Shown here piece after piece: positions 1 through 8,630 of a stretch of DNA of 64,000 nucleotides (positions are counted from its first letter, which is position 1; each line of letters opens with the position of its first letter). The notes under the pieces were generated by a model, which was given only the letters and a program-made list of their open reading frames with translations, did not search any database and was not told the DNA's origin. The position numbers and the translations under genes are program-made. Source of the DNA: JASHPR01 sp963833885 (GTDB taxonomy: Bacteria; Actinomycetota; Actinomycetes; Streptosporangiales; Streptosporangiaceae); the NCBI GenBank assembly GCA_963833885.1, contig CAWHZU010000019.1, positions 1 to 64,000 of the forward strand, read 5' to 3'.

Positions 1-192
1 CGCATATGTCAGTCGACTGCATGAGTATGCGTTGCGCGGCGTCCGGACAACGCGGTGCTTCTGCCGCAGATCGGGCACATGCTTCGCGATCATTACGACG
101 CCTGAGCAAGGGCCATCCAGGCATGGCCCAGGGATTGGCATTAGAAAGCTGGCGAACTCAACCGGCCAGCCGGCGGAGCGGCTGACCTGGGA
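1..192. other. Window edge, no confident gene
   Basis: I see no supportable complete gene here. A plus-strand frame ends with a stop at 103-105, preceded by residues reading roughly DNAVLLPQIGHMLRDHYDA. It could be the C-terminal end of a gene entering from the left, but the same frame has a stop at 22-24, so any such gene is broken or extremely short. The segment otherwise separates the window edge from the dodecin gene on the opposite strand. Confidence 0.3.
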
Positions 193-402
193 TCAGTGAT
201 CGTGTTCGTACTTGAAAGAGAGCTGGAGCTTGGTGCGATAGGTGATCGCGCCGTTCTCGTCTAGGTGAATGTCCTGCTTGAGGACCTCGGCCACTCGCAG
301 ATCGCGGAGCGTCCCCGCGGCGGTCCTGATCGCCTCCGCTGCTGCCTCTTCCCATGAGGTGCTGCTCGTCCCGATGATCTCGGTCACCCTGTACACCGAC
401 AT
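193..402 (-). CDS. Dodecin family flavin-binding protein
   Basis: This 69-residue protein matches the dodecin fold in length and sequence: an N-terminal MSVYRVTEIIGTSS strand with the usual 'SxxSWEEAAAEAI' helix start, then a central helix and two C-terminal strands ending near QLSFKYEH. Dodecins form hollow dodecamers that store and shield riboflavin or FMN in the cytoplasm. I chose the ATG at 402 because an AGGAG sits about six bases upstream and the family begins at this point; the longer reading to 459 adds unrelated basic residues. It stands alone, with nothing co-oriented close by. Family assignment is firm; bound ligand is inferred from the family. Confidence 0.9.
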   Translation of the reverse strand: MSVYRVTEIIGTSSTSWEEAAAEAIRTAAGTLRDLRVAEVLKQDIHLDENGAITYRTKLQLSFKYEHDH

Positions 403-615
403 GGCGCTCTCCTTTGACCGCGTGCGGCCCGTCCGGGGCTGCTGTGGCCAGCCTGTCACAGAGCGCCCCTGCCTGTCGCCGGTGCAGCCCGGCGACCGCG
501 CGGCGCCGCGGCTCCTGCGGTTTCTCGGCGATCGCCGCGGTGTCGAAGCGTTCGGTCATGCCGCGAGTGGCTCATTGGCGGCAGCCAGTCCTTCGCGCAG
601 AGCCGATCATGAGGG

Positions 616-1155
616 TTAGGCGGCGTGGGCGATTTTAAGGTCATCGAATGTGACCCGGAAGCCGCTGCCCTCAGGTGCCGCGCACATGGCGCCGGCCAGC
701 ACCTGGTCGCCGGGCGGCAGATACGCCAGCGCTGCGAGCTCCAACTCGCCGTCGTCGACGCAGTAGCGGACCTCGACGGCGTCGCCGCGGCGAGTGAGCA
801 GCAAGACCAGCTCGCTCATGTCAGCGGGCAGGTCGGCCATTACCCAGGAGGAGTGCTCGAGCGTGATCACCGTGCTGAAGCGCGGCCTGCCGTCGAAATA
901 CTCGACGCCGGTCTTGAGCCAGCGGCGTTCATCTAGCCGGACCATCGCCCCGGCCTGGTCGTACTGCGCGCTGTACGAACCGCGGACCCGCATCGACAGC
1001 TCGAAGTCGCCGGCGAGCTGCTCTGCGTACAGGTGGCCGTTATCACGGACGTATCCGTAGCCGGTGATGCGCCAGAAATCGGTGGCAGCGTCGGCGGTGA
1101 CAACCAGGGAGCCTCGCTGCTCAGACCACTGGGCCGGTTCGTTCAGCCACTGCAC
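616..1155 (-). CDS. DUF1349 domain protein (concanavalin-like fold)
   Basis: This 179-residue protein starts VQWLNEPAQWS and continues with TDFWRITGYGYVRDNGH, the conserved opening of DUF1349 proteins. These adopt a concanavalin A-like beta sandwich of unclear function and are sometimes annotated as regulation of enolase 1. A later stretch (AGAMVRLDERRWLKTGVEYFDG) is also typical. The GTG at 1155 is preferred because GGGAGG lies just upstream and relatives begin at this residue; an upstream TTG at 1197 would add 14 residues. No signal peptide or membrane segment is visible. It faces away from the DUF2891 gene, leaving about 100 bp for two divergent promoters. A carbohydrate-related role is only a guess from the fold. 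Confidence 0.82.
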   Translation of the reverse strand: MQWLNEPAQWSEQRGSLVVTADAATDFWRITGYGYVRDNGHLYAEQLAGDFELSMRVRGSYSAQYDQAGAMVRLDERRWLKTGVEYFDGRPRFSTVITLEHSSWVMADLPADMSELVLLLTRRGDAVEVRYCVDDGELELAALAYLPPGDQVLAGAMCAAPEGSGFRVTFDDLKIAHAA

Positions 1156-1252
1156 GAGGCCTCCCGGAAAGCGCACTGAGTTCCCGGAATCTACCAACCG
1201 CCCGAGACTGGCGCGCGCTGGAGGCCCAGGACTGGACTAGTAGGCTGCTGCG

Positions 1253-2317
1253 GTGGGTGACAGTCAGATGGGTCCGGCCGGTGTGGCGGCGACGGAGTGT
1301 CTGGGCATTCTGCAGGAGCAGGCGGCCGCCTACGCGCAGGTGGCGGTGGCCAACATCGGCAGAGAGTTTCCTTCACTGCTGATCCACATGATGTCGAAGG
1401 CGGGGGACGTCCCTGCCCGGCCCGCCGATCGGACGCCAGTCTTCTACGGCAGCCTGGACTGGCATTCGTGCGTCGAGATGCACTGGCTGCTGGTCCGGTT
1501 GCTGCGGCTGGCAAGCAGCGTGGTGCCGGCCGCCCAGATCAGGGAACTGCTGGACGCACAGTTCACCGCGGACAAGCTGGCGGTGGAGGCCAGCTTCGCG
1601 GACAGTACCGACGGGCGGCACGAGCGGCCGTACGGCTGGGCCTGGGCGCTCGCGCTGGTACATGAGATCGCCAGCCTGGGCGATGCCCAGGCGGGCCGCT
1701 GGCTGACCGCGATCACACCGCTCGCCGACGTGCTGACCAAGGGTTTTCTGGACTGGCTGCCCAAGGCCACCTATCCAGTCCGGCACGGCGTGCACTCCAA
1801 CAGCGCATTCTGCCTTTCCGTCGCTTTGCCATTCGCGGCCCGGGAGGCGCAAGCAGGCCGACCGGACCTGGCCGCAGCGATCGAGACCAAGGCACTCGGC
1901 TGGTTCGCAGGCGACACTGACTATCCCGGCAGCTACGAACCGTCAGGCCACGACTTTCTGTCTCCCGCGCTGACGGAAGCAGAACTGATGAGCAGGCTGC
2001 TCGCGCAGCCGGAGTTCGCCGACTGGCTGGCAGAGTTCCTGCCAGGCATCGCCGACGGTGAACCAGTCACATTGTTCACTCCCGCCGTCGTCTCCGACGC
2101 CAGCGACGGGCAGATCGCCCACCTGCATGGCCTCAACGCGAGCCGGGCCTACTGCTGGCGACGGATTGCAGAGAGCCTGCCTGCCGACGACGCGAGGATC
2201 GGGCCGACGCTGGCTGCGGCCCGCACCCACCTGGACGCGGCGCTGCCGCATGTGATCGGCGACGACTACATGGTCGAACACTGGCTGGCCGCCTATGCGG
2301 TCCTGGCGCTCACCTGA
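1253..2317 (+). CDS. DUF2891 family protein
   Basis: A 354-residue cytoplasmic protein with the character of DUF2891: an alpha-helical, Trp/His-rich sequence carrying FYGSLDWHSCVEMHWLLVRLLR near residues 65-85, HSNSAFCLSVALPFA near 180, and a C-terminal LVEHWLA-type motif (YMVEHWLAAYAVLAL). The repeated helical hairpins resemble an (alpha/alpha) toroid as in glycan-processing enzymes, but no catalytic assignment exists that I know of. The start is GTG; no strong ribosome site is visible, so an internal ATG at 1268 is possible. It is followed 142 bp later by the NB-ARC regulator on the same strand, with a palindrome in the gap, so they are probably separate units. Confidence 0.75.
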   Translation: MGDSQMGPAGVAATECLGILQEQAAAYAQVAVANIGREFPSLLIHMMSKAGDVPARPADRTPVFYGSLDWHSCVEMHWLLVRLLRLASSVVPAAQIRELLDAQFTADKLAVEASFADSTDGRHERPYGWAWALALVHEIASLGDAQAGRWLTAITPLADVLTKGFLDWLPKATYPVRHGVHSNSAFCLSVALPFAAREAQAGRPDLAAAIETKALGWFAGDTDYPGSYEPSGHDFLSPALTEAELMSRLLAQPEFADWLAEFLPGIADGEPVTLFTPAVVSDASDGQIAHLHGLNASRAYCWRRIAESLPADDARIGPTLAAARTHLDAALPHVIGDDYMVEHWLAAYAVLALT

Positions 2318-2433
2318 ACCCAAGCGGCTGCTCGCAGATCGTCCAGTTCGGTGCTGGTTCATTGGTTCGCCAAGCGGCTGCCAGGTTGGCGGGCTGCCCA
2401 GATGAGCTCTTAAGCTCGGGAGATGCGTTGCAT

Positions 2434-2446
2434 GACCACGGTGGTC
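2434..2446. promoter_or_regulatory. Palindrome upstream of XRE/NB-ARC gene
   Basis: GACCACGGTGGTC is a perfect 13-bp inverted repeat around a central G. It ends 13 bp before the ATG at 2460 and just upstream of the GAGGGG ribosome site. Since the downstream protein begins with a helix-turn-helix, this is a plausible autoregulatory operator. Binding is inference only; palindromes of this size do occur by chance in GC-rich DNA. Confidence 0.35.
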
Positions 2447-2459
2447 TTGTGAGGGGACG

Positions 2460-5000
2460 ATGGAAGCCGTGACGGAGCCTCCGCTGAGTTTCGCCGGGTT
2501 GCTGCGGCAGTTTCGGAGCGACGTCCGGCTGACGCAGGAGGAACTGGCCGAGGCTGCGGGCCTGAGCCCTCGGTCGGTCAGTGATCTCGAGCGAGGGATC
2601 AACCGCACGGCCCGCAAGGACACCGCCGTAATGCTGGCTGATGCACTCAGCCTGAACGGGCAAGTACGGGTGCTGTTCGTCGCGGCGGCGCGTGGGCGGG
2701 CGCCAGCCGCGGAGGTGCTTGCAGCCAGGCTTGACAGTGCGACCGATGGCTCTGCGGCCGTAGTTACGCGGAGCCTGCCGCGTGATATCGGCAGCTTCAC
2801 CGGCCGCGAACCCGAGCTGGCGCAGCTGCTGGGAACGCTGGCCAACGTGACCGCGGACGGCAAGCCGCCGGGGATCTGTCTGATTGACGGGATGGCCGGC
2901 GTCGGCAAGACAACCTTGGCAGTGCACGCCGCGCACCGATTGACCGGGAGCTTTCCCGATGGGCAGTTCTTCCTTTCGCTGCATGCCCACACCCCCGGCC
3001 AGCGGCCGGTCAGCCCGGCTGACGCGCTGGCCAGCTTGCTCCTGACGGCCGGCGTCGCCGTGCCGCAGATCCCGCCCGGGATGGAGGCCCGCGCCGGCCG
3101 GTGGCGTGACCACATTGCAGGCAAGAAGATCCTCTTGCTGCTGGATGACGCGGCCGGGCACGAGCAGGTTCGACCGCTGCTGCCGGGCACCTCTGGCAGC
3201 TTGGTCCTGGTCACGAGCCGCCGGCGGCTGACAGCGCTAGAGGACTCCGCAGTGCTCAGCCTCGGCACCCTGTCCCCCGCTGAGGCGGTGGCGCTGCTGG
3301 CCCGGCTTGCCGACCGTTCGGACCTCGGCTCCGAAACGGGCCCGGCCGGGGAAATTGCCCGGTTGTGCGGATACCTACCGCTCGCGATCGGGATGCTCGC
3401 CCGACAGCTACGGCATCATCCTGCCCGGAACGGTGCGGAACTCGCCGCCGACCTCGCGGCGGCTCGCGACCGGCTGACCGTCATGCGCGCGGAGAACCTC
3501 TCGGTCGCGGCCGCGTTCGATTTGTCCTACAGCGACCTCAGCGAGGCTCAGCAGCGGCTGTTCTGCCGACTCGGCCTGACCTCTGGCGCGGACATCGACG
3601 CCTACGCCGTGGCGGCCCTCGACGACACCAGCCTGGAGAACGCCCGCAGTCAGCTTGATGAGCTCTACGACCATCATCTGATTGCCGAGCCGGCACCCGG
3701 CCGCTACGTGCTGCACGACCTGTTGCGCGAATATGCCCGCGCGCTCGCCGCCGCCGACGATGACGACACGGAGGTTCACTCCGCGGCCGACCGGCTGTTG
3801 AACTACTACGCCCACGTCGCCGCCGCCGCCAGCCGGCACATCGCCACTTGGACTACCGCAGGCGGACGCCTGCCGCCGACCAGCCCGCCGGCCAGCGCCC
3901 CGCAGCTGGCTACATCCAGCGAGGCGGCCGCCTGGCTCGAAGCCGAGCGCCCCAACCTGCACGCGGCCGTCAACTACGCCGCAGCCAAGAAGATGCCTCT
4001 GCATGCCATCGCCATCGCTGCCGCGATGGGCGGCTTCCTGCGGTCCCGCGGCCACTGGGACCAGGCTGCGGAGCAATACCAGACGGCTCTCATGGCGGCA
4101 CGCGAGGCCGGAGACCTCCCCGGCCAGGCCGGTGTACTTGACGAGCTGGGTCTCCTGCAGCAGCTGACCAGTGACTACCCGGCCGCCACCGCCACCCTGG
4201 CCGAGGCGATTGGGCTGTTCCGGAACCTTGGCGACCTGCCCGGTCAGGCCTATGCCCTCAACCACCTGGGCCTGGTGCAGGTGGACGTGGCGGATTACCC
4301 GGCTGCGGCCGCGAGCCACCGGCAGGCGCTGGGGCTGGCCCGTGACGCGGGCGATCAGCTCGCAGAGGCCGTTTCCCTCATTGATCTGGGCATGGTGCAG
4401 CAGATGACCGGCGACTACCCGGCCGCCACCGCCAGCTACGAACAGGCGCTACCCCTGGCACGGAGCGTTGGTTCTGCCTTCGACGAGGCCGATGCGCTGT
4501 GTGAACTCGGCGCTGTGCGGCGGTTGACGGGAGACTACCCAGGCGCCATTACTTGCGAGCGCCAGGCCCTGGACCTGTTTCATCACCTCGGCGACCGACT
4601 CGGCCAGGGGTGGGCCCTTGACGAGCTCGGCCGGATACATCAGCTAACCGGCGACTACCCGGCCGCCACTGCCTGCTTGGCCGAGGCGATGGAGTTGTTC
4701 CGCGACCTGGGCGACCGGCACGGCCTGGCCAAGGCGCTGAACAGCCTCGGCGAGCTATCGCTGCGAACTTCCGCGGCCGAAGAGTCCCGGAGCCACCACG
4801 CTAAGGCGCTCGCCATCGCCCGCGAGCTTGGCACACCGGGCGAACAAGCACGGGCGCTGGAAGGCATAGGCCGCAGCCTTCTTCGCGGCGATCCCGCTGA
4901 AGCTGCCGCGCACCTGCGGGAAGCGCTGGAGATCTATCAGAAGATCGGGGCACCCGAAGCGCGGAGCGTGCGGGATACCCTCGACGGCCAGGGCCTCTGA
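2460..5000 (+). CDS. XRE HTH - NB-ARC - TPR regulator (STAND ATPase)
   Basis: An 846-residue multidomain protein. Residues about 10-75 form an XRE helix-turn-helix (LTQEELAEAAGLSPRSVSDLERG). Residues about 110-420 are an NB-ARC ATPase with Walker A GMAGVGKTT at 144-152, Walker B KKILLLLDD at 222-230, the LVTSR motif near 250 and a CGYLPLA motif matching the GLPL box. From about residue 500 there are repeated 40-residue TPR hairpins, several containing the phrase TGDYPAATA. Such STAND proteins switch on ATP binding after the TPRs sense a ligand; in actinomycetes they are usually transcription regulators, and relatives act in antiviral defence. GAGGGG precedes the ATG. No biosynthetic or effector gene lies alongside, so its target is unknown. 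Confidence 0.9.
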   Translation: MEAVTEPPLSFAGLLRQFRSDVRLTQEELAEAAGLSPRSVSDLERGINRTARKDTAVMLADALSLNGQVRVLFVAAARGRAPAAEVLAARLDSATDGSAAVVTRSLPRDIGSFTGREPELAQLLGTLANVTADGKPPGICLIDGMAGVGKTTLAVHAAHRLTGSFPDGQFFLSLHAHTPGQRPVSPADALASLLLTAGVAVPQIPPGMEARAGRWRDHIAGKKILLLLDDAAGHEQVRPLLPGTSGSLVLVTSRRRLTALEDSAVLSLGTLSPAEAVALLARLADRSDLGSETGPAGEIARLCGYLPLAIGMLARQLRHHPARNGAELAADLAAARDRLTVMRAENLSVAAAFDLSYSDLSEAQQRLFCRLGLTSGADIDAYAVAALDDTSLENARSQLDELYDHHLIAEPAPGRYVLHDLLREYARALAAADDDDTEVHSAADRLLNYYAHVAAAASRHIATWTTAGGRLPPTSPPASAPQLATSSEAAAWLEAERPNLHAAVNYAAAKKMPLHAIAIAAAMGGFLRSRGHWDQAAEQYQTALMAAREAGDLPGQAGVLDELGLLQQLTSDYPAATATLAEAIGLFRNLGDLPGQAYALNHLGLVQVDVADYPAAAASHRQALGLARDAGDQLAEAVSLIDLGMVQQMTGDYPAATASYEQALPLARSVGSAFDEADALCELGAVRRLTGDYPGAITCERQALDLFHHLGDRLGQGWALDELGRIHQLTGDYPAATACLAEAMELFRDLGDRHGLAKALNSLGELSLRTSAAEESRSHHAKALAIARELGTPGEQARALEGIGRSLLRGDPAEAAAHLREALEIYQKIGAPEARSVRDTLDGQGL

Positions 5001-5034
5001 CAAGCGCGAAGCTCGGCCATGGCGCATCCTTCGG

Positions 5035-5253
5035 TCAGTTCACCCGCCGCGCGGCCATGCGCCGACGGTCGTCCTCGATAAAGTCGACGCCGCCCGGGCC
5101 TCCGGCTCTCCCGTTCAGCAGAGCCTGAGCGTTCAGCAAGGCCCACAGCCGAGACCGTGCCCGATGGCCACGCCTACGTCCGCCACCTGGTGTCGACGCC
5201 CGGCCATCGTCCGGGCTTACCCGGGAGGCTCTCCAGATCTGGGTAACAGCCAT
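5035..5253 (-). CDS. Possible small protein, unrecognised
   Basis: The roughly 400 bp between the NB-ARC regulator and the Gfo/Idh gene holds one candidate: a 72-residue minus-strand reading frame starting MAVTQIWRASRVSPDDGRAS and rich in Arg and Gly. What favours it is a strong AGGAGGG eight bases before the ATG at 5253. Against it, the composition is that expected of a chance frame in GC-rich DNA and I recognise no family. It is convergent with the NB-ARC gene and divergent from the oxidoreductase. Treat as tentative. Confidence 0.3.
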   Translation of the reverse strand: MAVTQIWRASRVSPDDGRASTPGGGRRRGHRARSRLWALLNAQALLNGRAGGPGGVDFIEDDRRRMAARRVN

Positions 5254-5396
5254 CGTGTCTGCCCTCCTGCGTCATCCGGCTAGCTATACGGTCGCCAGAG
5301 ACCGCGGAAGAGACCACACGTGCCGGCCCACAGGAGTGCCCACAGGATCGGCCGCTCGGTGCGGTGGGGCGGGTTGCTGGCAGGCGGAGGCAGATC

Positions 5397-6482
5397 ATGG
5401 CGTCGGATCAGGTCGGAATCGGGATCGTGGGCAGCGGTTTCATCGCCGCTGCCCATGCGGAGGCTTTCTCCCGGCTGCCGCGGGCCACGGTGCGCGCTGT
5501 GGCCTCGCGCTCGGCGGAGCGGGCAGCGGAGTTCGCCGCGCGCTGGGGGATTGCGGCGTGGCTCACCGATTTCCGGGAGCTAGCTGACCGACCCGACGTC
5601 GACGTCGTGTGTGTCGCGGCCCCGAATGTGCTGCACCGGGACATCACGGTCGCTGCGGCCCAGGCGGGCAAGCATGTCATCTGCGAGAAGCCGCTCGCCC
5701 GGACGCTGCGCGAGGCCGACGAGATGATCAGCGCGTGCGCCGCGGCCGGGGTGCTGCTGATGTACGCGGAGGAAATCTGCTTCGCGCCGAAGTACGTCCG
5801 GGCGAAGGAACTCGCTGACGAGGGCGCGCTCGGGGAGGTGTACCTGGTCCGGCAGACCGAGCAGCACTACGGCCCCCACTCGGACTGGTTCTGGGACCCG
5901 GAGCGGTCCGGTGGCGGCGTCCTGATGGACATGGGCTGCCATGGCATCGAGTTCGCGCGGTGGGTGCTGGGCAAGCCCGCTGCCCGGACGGTTTCGGCCG
6001 AGGTGGGCACGTTCGTGCACGGCAGCCGGACGCAGCTGGAGGACCACGCGATCGTGACGATCCGCTTTGAGGGCAACCGGATGGGCCTGGTCGAGGCGAG
6101 CTGGGCTAAGCCGGGCGGCATGGACGACCGGGCCGAGATCGCGGGGAGCCGGGGAATCACCTATGCCGACCTGATGCGCGGCTCATCCCTGTCTACCTAC
6201 AGCGATGTCGGCTACGGGTATGCCGGTGAGAAAGCGCCCGATACCCGCGGCTGGACGTTCACTATCTTCGACGAGCTGTGGCATTCCGGCATTCCGCAGG
6301 AGATGGATCACTTCGTCAGCTGCGTCCTCGACACGGTGACGCCTCAGGAGACCGGTGCAGACGGCCGGGCGGTCCTCGAGCTGATCTACGCGGCGTACCG
6401 GGCCGCGCGCACCGGCCGGGTGGAGTTTCCGCTGCAGCTCAGCGAGCAGGAGGCAGCCCAGCCACCGTTCGCGCTCCTTTAA
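5397..6482 (+). CDS. Gfo/Idh/MocA family oxidoreductase
   Basis: A 361-residue NAD(P)-dependent dehydrogenase of the glucose-fructose oxidoreductase/inositol dehydrogenase family. The Rossmann motif GIVGSGF lies at 9-15, and the family's catalytic-site motif CEKPLA has E97-K98-P99. The C-terminal alpha/beta domain carries GGGVLMDMGCHGIEFARW, where the histidine is the usual substrate-site residue. Substrates in the family are sugars, inositols or related polyols; none can be assigned here. The ATG at 5397 is preceded by GGCGGAGG, and the start fits the family; the 11-residue upstream extension is not conserved-looking. It appears monocistronic, convergent with the NTF2-like gene 45 bp beyond. 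Confidence 0.9.
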   Translation: MASDQVGIGIVGSGFIAAAHAEAFSRLPRATVRAVASRSAERAAEFAARWGIAAWLTDFRELADRPDVDVVCVAAPNVLHRDITVAAAQAGKHVICEKPLARTLREADEMISACAAAGVLLMYAEEICFAPKYVRAKELADEGALGEVYLVRQTEQHYGPHSDWFWDPERSGGGVLMDMGCHGIEFARWVLGKPAARTVSAEVGTFVHGSRTQLEDHAIVTIRFEGNRMGLVEASWAKPGGMDDRAEIAGSRGITYADLMRGSSLSTYSDVGYGYAGEKAPDTRGWTFTIFDELWHSGIPQEMDHFVSCVLDTVTPQETGADGRAVLELIYAAYRAARTGRVEFPLQLSEQEAAQPPFALL

Positions 6483-6527
6483 CTCCGCCCCCTTCCACGG
6501 TGCTCCTCGCGGCGGCCAGCGGTCCGC

Positions 6528-6986
6528 TCAGTGCAATGGGAAGCTCTGTCCCTGCTCGGCCCGCGGACGAGCGCCGAAGATCCGGCGCTCGGACTCATCG
6601 ATGGGCACGTCGTTGATGCTGGCCTCCCGCCGCCGCATGTACCCGTCGTCGTCGAACTCCCAAAGTTCGTTGCCATAGCTGCGGTACCACTGACCCGCGG
6701 CGTCGCGGCACTCGTACTGGAAGCGGACAGCGATCCGGCGGCCGCCGAATGACCACAGGTCCTTTCGCAGCCCATAGTCCAGTTCGCGGTTCCACTTACG
6801 GCGCAGGAACCCGATGATCTCAGCCCGGCCAGTGATGAACTCATCCCGGTTTCGCCAGACCGAGTCCTCCGTGTAGGCGCCGGCGACCCGTTCCGGGTCC
6901 CGGCTATTCCAGGCATCCTCGGCAGCCTGCACTTTCTGGCGGGCCGTTTCCTCAGTGAACGGCGGCAACGGCGGTCGCTGGGCCAC
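6528..6986 (-). CDS. NTF2-like (DUF1348/SnoaL) protein
   Basis: A 152-residue protein of the nuclear transport factor 2-like fold, closest in pattern to DUF1348: AEDAWNSRDPERVAGAYTEDSVWRNR at the start, then FLRRKWNRELDYGLRKDLWSF, and a beta-rich half containing VRFQYECRDAAGQWYRSYGNELWEFDDDG. Proteins of this kind are small cone-shaped alpha+beta barrels that bind hydrophobic ligands or act as cyclases and isomerases; no specific function is known for this one. A GTG start at 6986 follows GGGGAGG by five bases. It is convergent with the Gfo/Idh gene and is transcribed in the same direction as, but separated by about 170 bp from, the permease remnants. Confidence 0.85.
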   Translation of the reverse strand: MAQRPPLPPFTEETARQKVQAAEDAWNSRDPERVAGAYTEDSVWRNRDEFITGRAEIIGFLRRKWNRELDYGLRKDLWSFGGRRIAVRFQYECRDAAGQWYRSYGNELWEFDDDGYMRRREASINDVPIDESERRIFGARPRAEQGQSFPLH

Positions 6987-7155
6987 GATAGCCTCCCCGG
7001 CGGGAAACGATCACTCTCCAATGTGAACAGTATCGCGGGCAACCATCATTTTCAGAGGGCGGTGGGTCAAGGCCGGACGTACATGCGATGCTTGCGGGCC
7101 AGCTGGACCTCCCGCTCCTCTGTGGCTGTTATCAGGGCCAGGTCCAGACGCGAGC

Positions 7156-8498
7156 CTATTCACGCGGTGGATCGAGGGCTTGGCTGACGGGCTCGGTCTC
7201 GAGCGTCTCGGGGTGGAATATGAGCAGGCTGAGGAAGAACAACCCACCCGCAACGATCAAGCCGACCACAATCAGGTCGGGGACGAGCGCATCCCTGGGC
7301 ACTGTGAGCACAAACAGGGCGCACACCACCCACGCCAGCGCGCTGACAGCGACCGGCAGTTCGAGCCGTCCCAGGTTGAACGCGCCCTCCTTGCGACCGA
7401 GTTGTTTGCGTACCACCAGGTAGAGGACGATTGTCGCGGTGTAGATGATCGCCGGGAGGATCGTCGACGCAACGATCAGCTTCAGCAGCGCACTTCCCGG
7501 CAGCGCGACCATCAGGACGACCCCCACGACAAAGGTCATGAGCGTCGCCGGTATCGGCGTATGCGTACGCTGATTGACCCGTCGCATCACTCGGTGGGCA
7601 GGGAAGCGCGAGTCGCGCGACATCGCGAAAACGAGCCGTGAGCATGCCGTCATGACCGCTGTCCCGGCGCCAAAGAACGCCAGCGTAATCCCGGTCAGGA
7701 ATACCCTTTCCGTCACTGAACCGAGCTGATCGCGAATTATCGCCGCGATTGGCGAATCGCTGTCGGTGACCTTCGGGATAGAGTCGATCGCGATGGTGTG
7801 GCGAGGCCCATGATCATCGCGTTCGTCAGCCCGCCACCGACGGTGAAATAGTCGGAAGCTTTCTGCGTGACACCCCGAGACACCAGGTTCCCCAGTGAAC
7901 CGCGGCCCGTGACAGCCACAGCGACAATCAGCACGATTGACAGTACGGCGACGAGCGCCAGTTCGATTCCCACCGCGCTCGAGTTGATCATGCTGGCGAG
8001 TCGAGCCGAGACCACGACGAGCACGACCTGAATGAGCAACACCACGACCGTGATCAGGCGCGCGATATGCTCATCCGGCTGGATGCCGAAGAGCGGCATG
8101 AATGCCGTCTCCGCAAGCGCATTGTCGACCGCCACGACGCCGATCGCCAGATAACAGGTAGTCAGCCAGCCGAACCCTAAACCGATCTTCGGGCTGGCCA
8201 GCCGCGAGGCCCATTGGTAGGACGAGCCGCTGAGCGGGATGCGGGCCGCGAACTGCGCGTACACCAGCGCCACAAGGAGCTGCCCGACCGCCACGAGAAC
8301 CCAGAGCCAGATCCCGACCGGTCCCCCGCGCTGCAGCACGATGTCGTATGTCCCAAAGATGCCGACAGCCACTGAGATGAACGCGAATGAGATTGCGAAC
8401 ATCTGAAAGGAGCCGAGCGTTCGCTTGAGCTCCTGCTGGTAGCCCCCGGTTTCGGCAGAACCGTCGCGGGACTCCATGTCCCTCGGAATATCCGCCAT
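7156..8498 (-). pseudogene. APC amino acid/amine permease, broken (left copy)
   Basis: Two frames together encode an APC-superfamily permease. The N-terminal part (8498 down to about 7798) starts MADIPRDMES and has the family's FQMFAISFAFISVAVGIF segment, then seven or so membrane helices up to NAMIMGLAT. The C-terminal part (about 7797 to 7156) resumes in another frame at TIAIDSIPKVTDSDSPIAAIIRDQLG and carries the remaining helices. The conserved stretch normally following GLAT (LVGFDSA and a helix) is missing, so a deletion with frame change has removed the middle of the protein. The right-hand duplicate still has LVGFDSAA. Substrate unknown; the neighbouring deaminase and amine oxidase suggest a purine or amine. 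Not expected to be functional. Confidence 0.8.
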
Positions 8499-8630
8499 CC
8501 CGCCCCCATGCCGATAAGCATTTCAGGAAACGGGGGTTAACTAACGATCCTGCATCTGCAAGAAATCGTCGACGACGATGCCTCAAGGATATAAATAGCA
8601 CAACCCGAGGAGACCTTGTCGGCGACACGC

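Noticed and set aside
454..475. TGTCACA followed by TGTC on the plus strand
   Set aside because: The spacing is 13 bp rather than 16 and no plus-strand gene follows closely, so it is not taken as an ECF41 promoter.
403..615. Overlapping short frames between the dodecin and DUF1349 genes
   Set aside because: All are Arg/Pro-rich, in several frames and on both strands, without ribosome sites or recognisable motifs.
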